NCBI GenBank assembly: GCA_963920665.1
Contig: OY987267.1
Location: 15,686,001 to 15,750,000, forward strand
Source of the DNA: Straminergon stramineum
Lineage: Eukaryota > Streptophyta > Bryopsida > Hypnales > Calliergonaceae
Length of the DNA stretch: 64,000 nucleotides
Reading direction: 5' to 3'
The notes under the pieces were generated by a model. That model saw nothing but the letters and a program-made list of their open reading frames with translations. It had not been told where the DNA came from and searched no databases. Shown one piece after another: positions 15,301 to 26,767 of this stretch. The number at the start of each line of letters is the position of its first letter. Position 1 is the stretch's first letter. The translations under genes were made by a program, and so were the position numbers.

Positions 15301-18300
15301 CGAAGTTTCGACAACTCCTCCCAGTCTACACATTCTTCTGTGGGAGCATGGCGAGAAGCTCAAAGCGCAAGCATTACTGGTGGCTTCCTGTTTGACAGAC
15401 ACTAGCGACGTGGCATGGAAGTTGGCACAGCTGAAGAGTCAATGCCTTTCATCTGCAGAGTTTCATCAATACTTGGTTGCTCAGTGTTACGCTGCGATTG
15501 TGCCTCAAAAAGAAGACTTTCTGCAGAGTGGTGTTGAGATTGGTCAATGGGTTCAGAAGCTGGAGTTGCTGATTAATCTGGCATCGCCATATGGAGCTGG
15601 AAGTTCCCCTCGCTGGACGAATGTCCTTACTGGCTTGGAAGTACTCAGAGATTTGGCATACATGGTTCTTCCACCTTTGTCCTTGGGAAAAGAAACCTTG
15701 CAGGGACTGGTGAAGTGGTTAGGCAGTCACGGCAACGACTTCAGCCCTGGTCAGCTCGTGGAAACTGTCCTCCGTCTGGCCCCTGACCTTCACACACTGA
15801 CGGATTCTTCTCTCCAAGGGCACTGGCAACGATTTTTTGCTTCCTTTTTCAGGAAGGTTTTGAATGGAAAGACGTGTACAATGTCTGATGTGAACAATAT
15901 TGCCGCTTTTGTTTTCGAACTACGAGACATCACCAGCGTAATGAAGAGCCTTATGGTCTGCCTCCTCGATGCCAGCATCTCTCATGCTCCTGATCTGGAT
16001 TCCTTTGTGAGTGCACAGTGCCCGATGTACATGCAGTTTTTGCTCAGCAAATGCGGCTTACAATTAGAAGAAAAGTCATTTGACAGTGACGGTACTCATG
16101 TAGCATTTGTTCTTCTCTGCGACGTAGTCTACGAATCTATCAACTCTTCTACTATAGAAGCCTTAGTGCGTGGAGATGAGGATGACGGACTAGAGTGGAG
16201 CTTTGAGGATTTCTTCGAGTGCCTGAATACAGCGCTGGAGCTTGTGGATGCTGATGGGCCGTTGACAATTCAACTGACTACCGCGTTTGCGTTTCTACGC
16301 TCCATACTGGATGCTGTAGCTTCCGAACTTGAGCACATATTAAGAGCTGAGGTATCTGCAGCATGTCATTCATTTCCTGTGGTCTCCATTTTCGCCAATA
16401 GGATCAAGGAATCCTCATCTCCCTCAAGATTTAAAGCATTGCGACTGTACCTCTTGAAGGTACTCCACATGCAGAGGGGGCTCTCATTGGTAGAAATCAG
16501 TTCCCTTGCAACAAGGTGTGGAGAGACCTTGGGCCTGAAGGAATACACCACGCTTCTTCAATGGGAAACGATGCATGATGTAGTTGCTAATCCACTTGGC
16601 TTTGATCCCTTCTGGTCCTCTTCGACGGTTTTCGAGAAGTCTGGGGAAGCAATCCATTATGTGACATCAGGACAAGAGAGCAGAGGTAGAGCATTCATTG
16701 AAAGCGCTGCAACTGATCATGCTAGCCAGAAGCAAATCACTGCCGCTGTAGCATCGAGATTGTATCTTCCTTCCGCTTCCCGGTCTCTTACGTCTGGCGA
16801 GAGGGCTGCTTCTCAGTGGATTCTCAGTAGGCTGAATTGTCTGCAACAATGGGACCCAAAATGGACAGAGGTAGTACAGTGTTTTGCTCAGGGCGATAGA
16901 GTAACTGAAATATGGAGCGATATGAGGCTTAGCCCCAACATGTCCACCCAAGATTTGTGGTTTAAAAGCCTCGCTGCGCACATCCTTTTTGTTGTGACAG
17001 ATCTTCCACGAACATCACCACTGCAGGTAAGTAACTTTTCTTGGTGACAGTATCAGTGTTGACTTCTCTGCTAGTACTTCGGATATTCTTGGTATGTGAA
17101 TAAACCAACACTCATAGAGGATTATTTCTTAGAAGTCGAATTCTTTGATGGTAGTTTGATGGTCGTTGAAATTATGGACTTGTTATGATTGATTCCAGGG
17201 GTACATGGCTCTCGAAGAAGAACACCTTGAGCGAGCATATGTTTTAGGAGCTCCCAACACATCCCTCACTGCTTTTAGAGCAATTGTGGCCAATGGGGGC
17301 AGAATTACGGATTATAGATGCTCTTGTGGATTTCAGTATTTCGTTGGGGAGTGCGGGCAACCTATGGATTCCACTACATGCCCCGACTGTAAGAAGCCCA
17401 TTGGAGGCGCGAACCATGTTCCTGTCGCTGGGACTGTTCATCTCCTATCCGACCGGACTCAGACTGGTAACTTTGTGCTTCACATTTCAGCTCAACCCCT
17501 ATTTTTGCCTAGCCTTTCTAGTTCATAGTCAAATCATGCACTAAAGCAGCAGAGAATTCACCGTCCAGGGATGTTAAAGAAAACTTAGCAGCCTTGTAAT
17601 TGGCGGGGTTTTCATGAAATAATTTTGCAATGTGCATCAATTGTTTAACGTGGCTAGGTCTTCTAGAGGGGTCATCAATTTCCCCCTCTTCAGAGTCACG
17701 TTTGGATTCTTGCGCTAGCTAGTCCATCAATCTCGTGTGATTCATGCATTACAGCGATACTAACCAAGAGCTTTAATGAATGTCCCTCCTGTAGGCTACA
17801 TCATTGACAACGTTTCACGCTCAGATACGTTCTATTCTGTTCGCAACCTCGATCACAAGTGCTATCGAGCTCTCCGCCTTATACTCCACTTTTGTTTGAG
17901 CATCGGTCTCCAACGGGCATCTACAACGGATCAAGCTTTGTGGAGGCTGCTAGGGCTGGAGCCACAGAGGCCTCCTCACCCTCAGGAAGAACTACACAAC
18001 ATAATTGAGGAAGATTTTGCCAAACTTGACCTCCTCCTTTCCTGCAATCGAGACACCACTGTCAAGTACATGCACTCGGTAGTTTCTTTCTTAAGCGGGA
18101 TGCAGAATCATGTTGCTTTACTTTCTGCAGAAGCGCGAGTTGAGTGGGAAGCTGAGTTTCAAAGGATCTTTGACAATGTCAGCTTTGGCTCGGGTGCTCA
18201 AAGCGCTGCAGCAGACTATTTAAAGAGGCAGAAAGGGGATAACAGGTATGCAGAATTGGTGGGAGAGAGAGGACGTCGAATGTTCGCTTCTCCTATGGAG

Positions 18301-21300
18301 GATATTCTGAGAATCACCGCTTCCCCCAGTCTAGCAAACTTCAGGGCATTGTACAAGCAAGACCCTGGCATGATAGCTGAGAGCTCCCTCATTCAGGTGT
18401 TCTTCAATCACGAAAAGGACTTGGAGGACTTGAGGCATTTAATGAATCTTGTACTGTTCTGCAACACCGCGCATGAGGTTTTCAGTTCTAGGATATCGCG
18501 ACCTGAAGCCGCAATAATGAGCATGAGAGAAGCTCTGAAAGAATCCAGGTGACTACTGCATATTCTAGCTCCCAATTTGAGAGCCTATGTGGCTAACTCC
18601 TGGACTTCAATTTCTGCAGGTTCCAATTCTTTGATCTTGCGTTTTCCATTTGTAAATTGAGTTAGCCCCATCACATAGTTCTTGTCGATAGGTTCCTTGA
18701 CACCGGTAATAAACCGGAAAAAATCCACCGACGAGGTGTTCTAGGAAACCTAGTAAGCCGCATTTCAAAAGAAAGAGTTTGCGTCAGAAACTGACTGACA
18801 TGACGTTACAGCGAGTTAATCTACTGCCGCATTTTGATCTGAATAACATAATTCTGTCTACTTTTTAAATTTACTGAATTAACTTCGATCCTTATTTTGT
18901 GGTGGTGTGTGTCAGTGAACTGGGGCGTCAGTTTGGAAATTTCGAAAAATCATGGAATGCCACAAGGGAGAAGGTGACGGGATACGAGTGCAGAACATTT
19001 AGCATACCAATCATGGACAAAGATGCTCCTCTAGCAATGTGCTTTGTGGAGCCCCGTGACCTCGGCCTGTATATTGTGTCTCTCTTTGAGTACCTTCGTA
19101 ATATCCAAAATACTTTCCTTGATGCGCATGCTAGCCCCGCTGTTGGCACTAGTGCCCACGGTCACTCTCGTCGAACAGTGCGCGTTCAAACCTGCAAGGT
19201 TTGGGATCCAAATGCTTTTTTATTCTTTACTAATTCGTTTGCTTGCTAAAACCCCATATATGAAACTGGAAATGAATCGACCATTTCAATCATCACGCAT
19301 ACTCCAGATCATCTCGAAATTTCTGTCATAAAAGTATTTTTTCTCATCTAACGAGTAATCTATAAATCCAAAGCAAGATAATAATATTTTAACTTGCTGA
19401 AAACACTGAAATCTAATGTGGTTTGTCTGCTTTGCAGACTGAAGACATTGTACATTCCGACGAGCAGTGGCTTGAGAACGTTGTGAAGGAGGTCGCGATA
19501 GCCAATCCTCGTTCTGGATGTGGCCTACGATTACTCTACGACAGTGTTATCATTCAAGAACATCTCCTTCGAGCTCTAGTGACAGGAAAAGCTCACCTTG
19601 AAGCGGTAAGTTCTCACAAATGACTTGCACGTAAGGAATTGTAAGCATCATCTGTCTCACCACATGAGAAATTAACAATAATTATAATGCTTCCAGTCCA
19701 ATTGGACTTTAAGTCATGATTTTTTTTATATCAATCATGGGGAGATTTGTAAAGTCGAGATGGCATTTGAGTTCGCCAATTAATCATGGGGAGACCTCTC
19801 CATTCACTTCATTATTAAAATTGTTGAATGTTGGGACGAGCTAATTAAATGTTTTGGACAGTGACATAAACAATTTATACACCTTCCAAATAGGAGTCAC
19901 AGGGAGACTTTTGATGAATCATGGGGATGTCTCTGAATTATGTCACACTTATCTTTGCTCACTATGATCAATCTACCCCACGGCCCTACCATGTACCCCT
20001 ACATCCTCATAAAACATGGACCGCAGCATGACAGTGATTCATGAATAGCCTGGTCGTGACACTGCTCCAGCGATGGATGGCCCCCACCAATATTACTGCA
20101 CTCAAATGCAGTAAAACCTCTTGATTATGCTGTTATACCGGCTGACTAAACTAGTAGTTTATAAAGGCGCTACTTATTTTAGAGTTCTTATTAATATCTG
20201 CTTCTTTCTCGTTTTTCTTTTTCATCTACAGTAGTTTCCAACTTCAGCAGACTTTGAGAATGTTTGAGTCTTCTCACATATTTCCACTGCACTCTCGATT
20301 CCTTAGTGAGGACTTCTTTTAGCTAATTGAGGAAAGTGTGAATGTGCGTACTGAGTATGCACTGTCCCATTGCCATGCAGGACTGGATGGAATTTCCCTA
20401 CAAACATGAAGCCTTCCACCGGCATGCCACCATTCTCGCGGACGTGGCAACTGCAATCCCACAGGAGGTTTTGAGGCCGGAGACATTACAGACTGTTCAT
20501 AGGGAGATCGAACAGGGAGGGGTCGGAGCTGGCCAGTTCCTTGAAATGTTGAACTTGTGTCTAGGGTTTTTGAGACGAACCGGAGGTTCTTCACAACAAA
20601 CCCTGAGCTCTTACTCCAAGCTTTGGTTGGATAACGATTCAGCCGAACTGATCAGCACGAGTACAGTTTTTGACAAGATATGTCTCAAGCACATTGTCAG
20701 CTTGTATGAAGGCCTGGAAGATTCTGTAAGCAGCAGCGTCGAAATGCTGGTCAGACAAAAATACAAGTAATAATTACTTACCAACATCTTGCTGTTGTCT
20801 AATACTTTTTGGAGGAAGACTCGTGGTTACTTTACATTCTGATTTGCAGTCCAATATAATTGTAGGACCCCCTCGTCAACATGAATTAAAATTAGAAAAC
20901 TAAACGTTGGAATCTAATAGCTGATTATAGTAAATTCTAAAACATCTTATTAGGTTCCCTAATATAGGACATAATATCTTCTTTTTATTGGCATATTTCG
21001 TTTTTCTACTTTGATGATTTAATTTAACTCCTATGGAAATGGAAGCGACCATTTTTGGCCATTTGGCACTTTAAAGTGAAACTTACGCTTCTCTTCTTTT
21101 CTTGACGATTGCTAAGCTTAGCTCTGCATTTTATTTCAGGCAAGATAGCTCAGATTTTTGTACTTTAAATTAAAACAACTGTCATCGAATGTCTGCAGAA
21201 CACCCCTGACCTCCGCTTTAGTTAAAGAGATTTTGGACTCGGTGAAGACAGAGACTACGTGGAAGGAAGAGGCAAGCGTGGAGAGAATTCCTGTGCCAGC

Positions 21301-21844
21301 ATTCTTGACAGCGTTGAGGAGATTTATGTATCGGTACCTGAGTGTGGACAACCATCCCGAAGATGTGCAGCTCCACATATACTTGACCGACTCCAGACTA
21401 GTAAAATGGCCTGCTGACATGGTATCAGAAGACGTTGTGGATGACTGCTTTCCGCAAAGTTTGTTGCTCCAACATTCATTTGCAACTTACATGCTGCTTT
21501 CTGAGGTAGCTTCTCTATCTCTCCTCTACTGTCCTCCGCTACAGAACTTTAGGAAACATTTATATTCATCATTGTAGGTGTTTAATAGATAATGACTAAG
21601 TGAATCAATCATTACATGAGGAGAATGATCTAGTTACTGTGCCTTCGTAAATAGTGTATCATATTTCTAAATATCTGATGTGTAATTTGAACTATTCATG
21701 TACACTGAGAGCGTTGATGTTCTTCCCAATTTCGTGCTAAAGTGATGCAATTTGGTTGTCAACTTCTCACAGATTAGCACAGGCGGTGATTGGGAGAAGG
21801 CAGGCCAGAGAAACGGTTGGACCACAACTCGTGAAACTCAATAA
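360..21844 (+). CDS. RNF213: RNF213/mysterin-like giant AAA+ E3 ubiquitin ligase, 24 exons, 5' partial
   Basis: Animal RNF213 is a very large cytosolic protein joining a dynein-like AAA+ motor to a ubiquitin ligase; it acts on lipid droplets and intracellular pathogens. Proposed exons: 360-1393, 1593-2711, 3062-4443, 4679-5134, 5741-6822, 7149-8414, 8885-9510, 9766-9975, 10157-10265, 10706-10819, 10983-11513, 11874-12016, 12249-12716, 13114-13276, 13489-13602, 13968-14293, 14473-17026, 17199-17466, 17795-18548, 18916-19198, 19438-19605, 20381-20766, 21199-21505, 21773-21844. All borders are GT-AG and all phases agree, giving 4,644 residues (human protein about 5,200). Visible in order: Gly/Tyr-rich tract (about residues 170-223), P-loop GLGKT (1678), Walker A GETGCGKTS (2056) with FLDEIN (2117), Walker A GKPGSGKT (2377) with LDEV (about 2451), then the RZ finger (3940-3972). 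Segments such as FSYQG, HPL..DY.WDFG and LNRFEK also fit RNF213. No RING finger is present. The last exon is the least certain. The promoter and start are off the window. Confidence 0.88.
867..1028 (+). repeat. Gly/Tyr/Ser/Asn-rich low-complexity tract in the RNF213-like protein
   Basis: Within the first exon in the window, about 54 residues are almost only Gly, Tyr, Ser and Asn, in units such as GGNY, GGSS and GNYG. The DNA is a degenerate minisatellite of GGTGGGAATTAC / GGTGGGAGTTCC type units. Folded sequence resumes on both sides (SRDAYS before, LKPFLGTVASW after), so this is an insert in or between domains. Such composition is typical of disordered, self-associating segments. I know of no equivalent in animal RNF213. 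Confidence 0.8.
1490..1592 (+). mobile_element. Remnant of a TTAA-type miniature element in the first intron after the Gly/Tyr exon
   Basis: The end of this intron shares GATTGATCATATTG (from 1508) and TATATCACCG (from 1555) with the element at 10452-10671, in the same order and nearly the same spacing (48 versus 45 bases). It begins CCCCTTAAAG, close to the CCCCTAAAAG terminus of that element. The right end is missing; the intron's AG acceptor and exon 2 follow directly. Confidence 0.45.
6775..6798 (+). other. P-loop-like motif (LPGLGKTR), probable AAA2 unit
   Basis: The exon ending at 6822 encodes LPGLGKTRR with the P-loop core GLGKT at 6781-6795. In animal RNF213 the second AAA unit binds ATP without acting as a main hydrolysis site, and the position here, before the two full AAA units, fits that unit. 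No matching Walker B acidic pair was recognised. The assignment as AAA2 is inferred from order. Confidence 0.5.
8241..8911 (+). other. First complete AAA+ site (AAA3-like): Walker A and Walker B split by an intron
   Basis: GETGCGKTS (8241-8267) is a textbook Walker A. After the intron 8415-8884 the next exon opens with VWAFLDEIN (8885-8911), a Walker B with both acidic residues. About 30 residues further VVLAACNPYR supplies the sensor-1 asparagine. These features and their spacing match the third AAA unit of RNF213, which hydrolyses ATP, so this site is expected to be active. Confidence 0.85.
9929..11051 (+). other. Second complete AAA+ site (AAA4-like) spread over four exons
   Basis: GKPGSGKT (9929-9952) is the Walker A. 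The exon 10157-10265 carries NLRGSESRD and FSYQGSESS, typical of RNF213 just before the Walker B. The exon 10706-10819 encodes LVVVVLDEVGLAE with both acidic residues. The exon from 10983 gives VVGISNW with the sensor-1 asparagine. The site looks complete and should hydrolyse ATP. Confidence 0.85.
10448..10675. mobile_element. TTAA-flanked miniature inverted-repeat element in an RNF213-like intron
   Basis: The element begins CCCCTAAAAGACC and ends GTCCTTTAAGAG, and is bounded by TTAA on both sides (10448-10451 and 10672-10675). It is 220 bases long without coding capacity. A TTAA duplication with CCC-starting ends is the mark of piggyBac-type insertion. It lies in the intron 10266-10705. Confidence 0.65.
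11530..11764. mobile_element. Diverged TTAA-type miniature element in an RNF213-like intron
   Basis: The left end reads TTAA then CTCCTAGAGGACC; the right end reads TTTTGGGG then TTAG (a mutated TTAA). Length is close to the copy at 10448-10675, and internal stretches such as CCTACACAAAACTGC resemble CCTACAAAAATCTGC there. It is an older copy of the same family, in the intron 11514-11873. Confidence 0.45.
17313..17420 (+). other. RZ-type zinc finger (RNF213-ZNFX1 type)
   Basis: The exon 17199-17466 encodes YRCSCGFQYFVGECG, then TTCPDCKKPIGGANH. Cysteines lie at 17319, 17325, 17352, 17379 and 17388 (codon starts), with a histidine at 17415. Spacing C-x3-[H]-x6-C-x8-C-x2-C is identical to the human RZ finger as I recall it. 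The human zinc-binding His position is Phe here (17331), but an extra Cys sits two residues before it and might replace the ligand. The Cys matching the human ubiquitin-transfer nucleophile (17352) is kept. The RZ finger is the RING-independent ligase element of RNF213. Confidence 0.85.
19606..20380 (+). other. Longest 3' intron of the RNF213-like gene, with short direct repeats
   Basis: This 775-base intron contains three copies of a 12-13 base unit AATCATGGGGA(G/T) near 19735, 19783 and 19916. No terminal inverted repeats are obvious. No coding sequence is seen. Confidence 0.5.
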
Positions 21845-24800
21845 ATGTTCAACTCGAATTGGTTGTCACCTCTATTAATGATGCTTTTCCGAAAACCCAG
21901 AAACTGTATGATATGGTCGTATTCGTTGAATGGCCTATTACAAAGCGCCTAAATTGTGACTGGTAAGGATCTGAAACTTCAGGCAAGCGAGTGAAACTGC
22001 ACCGATTGCATTGAAATTTGCCATTCAACAAAGTATGAAGTTATTTCTGAAGAGGAATATTTCTTTTTTGAGAAATAAGCCGAACAACTCAGATTGTATT
22101 TTTCCAGTTCGCGAGGTTATGTCCAATCCCCAATGTGTAAAAACCCACATCTTTCAACGGTTCCTTGAAGAAGGATTTTGTTCATATTTCACAGGGAAGT
22201 AAGACCACTGGGATTTTGTATGTTTTGATAGCCAAGGTTCTTATATATGAAAGATTTTAAGCAGTTCGTAGAGTTCAGTCTTCCAGGCCAGCCTGCTAAG
22301 TATACAGATTTCACGTTTTTGATATCAGCTTATTTTGTACACTTCGAATTTCTAGATGATTTCAATTTGAAAATTTCAGACTTCCAATTCAGCCTTTAAT
22401 TTATGTAAATTTCAGTTTCAAATCCCACCAATTTGCAGATCTCTGAGATTCGAATCTACCTAGTTTCATGGACCCATGTGCTCTGAAATCTAGTAATTCA
22501 AATCTCAACACAAAGGAATTTATACATGACAGGAGATTTTTGTCTTTCACCCGGTGGAATCTGTAGTCTGACTTAATTGGGTAACATCAACTAGGGGTAG
22601 TTGTACATTAGGTATCGTATTTGGATCATAGAATTATAAGTATACAAATTATGTACAAAAACATGGGAAGACATACACCATTGGATTCATATTTCAACAA
22701 TAAGCATCTTTCATTTGGGTGTAAATTTGACCTTGAAAGGATGGGCCTAGTACCACATAAATGAATTGTTGAATTTTTACACTTTTTATGTTCCCATGTT
22801 GTGACTATTTATTCTTGAAATTTCTTTATTTTGTTTTTCAGAGATGAAATCCCATGTCATCTATAATTCATAAAATTTTCAGATTTTTTGGTGAAAATTT
22901 GAAATCATTCTGAATTTTGAAAGGGAAAACTAAATAAAACTCATATCAAAAACAAAATTGGCTCAAAAAATCTGATCATTTTTCCATGGGAATATACAAA
23001 AGTATAGAGTATCATGGAGTAAAAGCATTTATCGTGTCCTTATATCATTTGAAAAATCAATAGACCGTGGTTGTAGACCCAAAGTTCAAATTACAATGAA
23101 TTATTCAATTTTAGGAGTTTTTCAAATTTTTGAGTTGGAGCAAAAACTACAATTTATTAGCTTCATTTACTTGGTTAGGCTCAAATGTAAGAAAGATCAT
23201 TTCTATGGCTCAAATTCACATCAAGAGCAATAAGCTTAAGTTGCCAAAATACACTACATGGTGATCTATGGATCAAGAATCTTCCTATGTAGAAAAGTCA
23301 ACAATACTACAAAGAGAGGATTTCTAATACCACCTTCAGTCTTCCAAAGGTATTCAACCAAGTCCTCACAAAAATGGAATGAAAAATTATTTCTCCCCTA
23401 TCCATTAGATGTGTTAAATGTCATCGGTCTAAAGGCCATTTTCTAGGGTCCCAAGCATTTGAGAGTTAACATCTCAATGGCTTATCATGTTTAGGGTAAC
23501 TTAAGAAGGTCCACAAGCATAGGTCATCAAAAATTAGATGCATCCTAACAAAAGAAGACATATATACTTTGCAACAAAAAATTTAAAACTTTGATAAGTA
23601 AATTTGGGAGAGTAGAAATCACATGAAAGAATATTCTTCATATATCCTAAATAAATTCTAAATTGTTTCTCGTTTCAATAATTTTATTTATGTCCCTTGG
23701 ACACACATGGGTACCAAAAAACACAGTAATTGCCCTCCCAAAGAATATAACAAATATTCGTTGATAAAAATAAAGCTTTGATTCATTCCACAATCATGAT
23801 TGAGGTAAAAGATATGAAGGGTCTTATATTGAGGGCCATTAGGAATAAAACATCTAAGATTTAATTTGAACTCAATTTTTACAATTTTCAAGCCAATGAA
23901 GGTATAGGAGGTGTATATGGCTTGCTAAAACTTCTCACCATTGAAAATATGATTATCTAGTTCTATATCAAAGCCATTAGTAATTGAGTTTATGTATAAA
24001 TGAAGTAGATCCATATATTCAATAATTTTTAAATTAAAAAAATAGTTTATTTTGATTTTATTTTACTCTATAAATTCTCAACTTGATTCTCCAATCAAAT
24101 ACAATCTTGTTCAAGTTGTGTGATATCTACATTTTTCTTTAAACTTTTGAACAACAAATTTGAGCCCTATAAAGGACTTATAATAAGAAATAAGATAATT
24201 ACTTGAAAAAATTTGATGTTATTCTTCATTACTTCTAGTGCCTTGTGAAGAAATTTCAAATTAATTGTGTATTTATATTATACTTAGCAATTTTTTTGTC
24301 AATTTCTAGTATTAAATTACTAAAATGGAAATGTTTTTCTAAATTAGTAATAGAAATTTTTACATTGATTGGCAATACATAGTCTCGTGTAACAAAGGCT
24401 TAAGATTGAAATCTGTAATATAACTCAAAAGGATAAACTAAGCTCAAAAATGATATTTAACCATAAAGTAATGGAATTGGTCTCTTCATGATTGACAATG
24501 CTAAACTTTCATTTTACATACTCAAATATTTCATTTTTTATTCTCATTCAATAGTGTCTCTCATGATACCATTAAACAACAATAGAAATGTCTTTGGGTT
24601 TATGCATAAAACTACATTGTATTTATGCACTAATTATAGACAAATGCAAAGTTTAGAAATAATATTACATTTGCCAGTGAATGAAGAAAATATGAAATAT
24701 ATGGTCCAAATGTAGACTTTTGAGTTTTAAAATTGATCGAAATCATTTTGGATCAAAAAAATAAAAAATAAAATAAAATAAGGACAAATGTTGGCCAAAT

Positions 24801-24957
24801 ACATTTTCAAATATAAAAAATGTCCATAATTTTGAGAGAAGTCCACTGAAGTAGTTAAATACCGGTTCTAAAGTGTAGATTATGAATCTTACTAAGAGCT
24901 CTCTATAGGAGGTACAAAAGTTGGATGAAGCACATTAACATATGTTGAATTTATCTT
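21845..24957. other. AT-rich region without a recognisable gene
   Basis: The first few hundred bases should include the 3' UTR of the RNF213-like gene. The rest is strongly AT-rich with short chance frames only (none over about 75 codons) and no domain I recognise. It is probably decayed transposon sequence. Confidence 0.6.
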
Positions 24958-24958
24958 T

Positions 24959-25692
24959 TGGGTGATTGCAAGAAAGACTAGTACTATTTTGCATCACACT
25001 TGGAATGATGGAGTTGTTTTGTGCTATAACTTTTGAAGTATGAACCCAATTGACTTGAAATTTTTATTGGAGATGGATAACTTGATAGTAATTAGATACC
25101 TAGTTTTTCAAAAAAAATTCAAAAATCAATTTATAATTATATTTCAATTTAGCTAATTTGTCACACTTTGTGGTTAAGGGGATTTTAGTACTGGGGAGTA
25201 CCCAAAATTAATGATATAGAGATGAAATTTCTGTGGTCTATTCCCACACTAGTCAAGCATGTGTCTGCCAAAGATCACTTATAAAAACATTATTTTATCT
25301 CTTCTACGTTCATACAAATAGGGCTCCCTTGCGCACATAGTTATGAACATTGATAATGGTTTCAAGATCATTCTCTAGGTGAAATATCTTCACCATGAAG
25401 TCTTCCCAAATGGAAAATTTTTAGTTTCTTTGAAAAAAAAATTCCTATTTTTTACAAATTAAAATGTGAAAGTACCTATTTTCATGAGATTTTGCACTTC
25501 TCTAGTTCTCCTATTTAGAGGATTTTTCTATGCTTTTCCTTCCTAGGGTACCTTCTTCTTAAAGGTGTATACATTAAATATATTTTTTACATTTTCAAAA
25601 AATTATTTTTCTAATTATATAATACTCCCTAAAATTCATGAGTACTATTGCGAAACGCTACAAAAATTGGACAGTCTTTCTTGCAATGACCC
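24959..25692 (-). mobile_element. Inverted-repeat element of about 730 bp (older copy, reverse orientation)
   Basis: The left end reads TGGGTGATTGCAAGAAAGAC and the right end, read in reverse complement, AGGGTCATTGCAAGAAAGAC. Inside, a segment near 25488-25540 (bases around CTTCTCTAGTTCTCCTATTT) is the inverse of one near 26930-26960 in the second copy. So the two elements are homologous and lie in opposite orientation. No coding capacity is seen. Confidence 0.5.
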
Positions 25693-26035
25693 TTTAGAGC
25701 TATTCTTCAATGATGTGACTGGAGTAATCAATGATCATTGGTTGCTTCATGCTTTTTATGCAAGGTTCTGAATCACCCACTCTAATTAGTTCACTTGGGA
25801 ATGAAAAAAAAGGAAAACTTCCAAAAATATAGACTTTCTATCTAAATATTTTTTGGACATAATTTTAATTTTGTCTTTAATTCTTTGAAACTACAGTCCC
25901 TTCCCTTTGCTACCAAGATTTCTTAAAGCCTAAGCTTATTAAGGCAAGGCATAAAAAAATATTTCATTAACTTCAAAAATTATAATCTTACAATTTAAAT
26001 AGTCAAAGTTTCCAAAAAATTTTACACATTCATGA

Positions 26036-26362
26036 TCAATTTCGTTAAAATGGCAGTATTCCGTGTGCCATTTTTCAGACCATATACTCTAAATTGTAAA
26101 AGGGGCATCTAGGACTGATGTAGATTTTATATATATATAGGACACCTATAGATTTCAGAAATCTAGAACATATATAGATTTTAGACCACACAATCAAAAT
26201 TATCTATGGTTTACCTAGATTTCAAACATCTAGAACATGTTTAGATTTTTAACATCTAGGATATGTTTAGATTTTAGCTTGCACGGTCTAAACCTTGAAA
26301 AATGCTAAAGTAGTGAAATGGCCTACCATTTCACTGGAATAGGGCCATTCTAATGAAATTGA
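26036..26362. mobile_element. Miniature inverted-repeat element with TTTCGTTAAAATGGC ends
   Basis: The left end TCAATTTCGTTAAAATGGC is mirrored by the right end GCCATTCTAATGAAATTGA. The interior repeats AGATTTTA/AGATTTC and AGACC motifs. It is the longest of six copies of this family in the window. Confidence 0.6.
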
Positions 26363-26767
26363 CCTTATTCCCATTGTATTGTTACTAATCGGAAAGGTTG
26401 GTCTTATTGCTGAATAATTAATAAAAAATTTGGTTCATGATTTGACATATTCTTGAAATTAGAAAGATTAATTCTTTCCCATACAGTTTTTTTAAATAAT
26501 AATTCTCAAGAAAAATTTGGTATCTATATTTAGATATGTTTTTGCTAATTAGACTAACCAGTAACCACATGGTACAAATAGTATAATAATTTTATTTTTT
26601 GAAGAGAGAAATCTAGTTAAGTTGGCTATTGCTTAATGCACAATAAATGTCAATTTTGACAATTTCTACTCATAGCATATCCCCTTGCTTCAAAGTTAAT
26701 CCCTTAGCACTCCAACATTTTGATTGTAGACAATGAACAAAGAGGTTCTAGAGGCATTTTTGACATA

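Noticed and set aside
21136..21198. Alternative acceptor at about 21140 for exon 23
   Set aside because: Reading from TTTCAG at 21140 leads to an in-frame stop within ten codons; the acceptor at 21198 keeps the frame.
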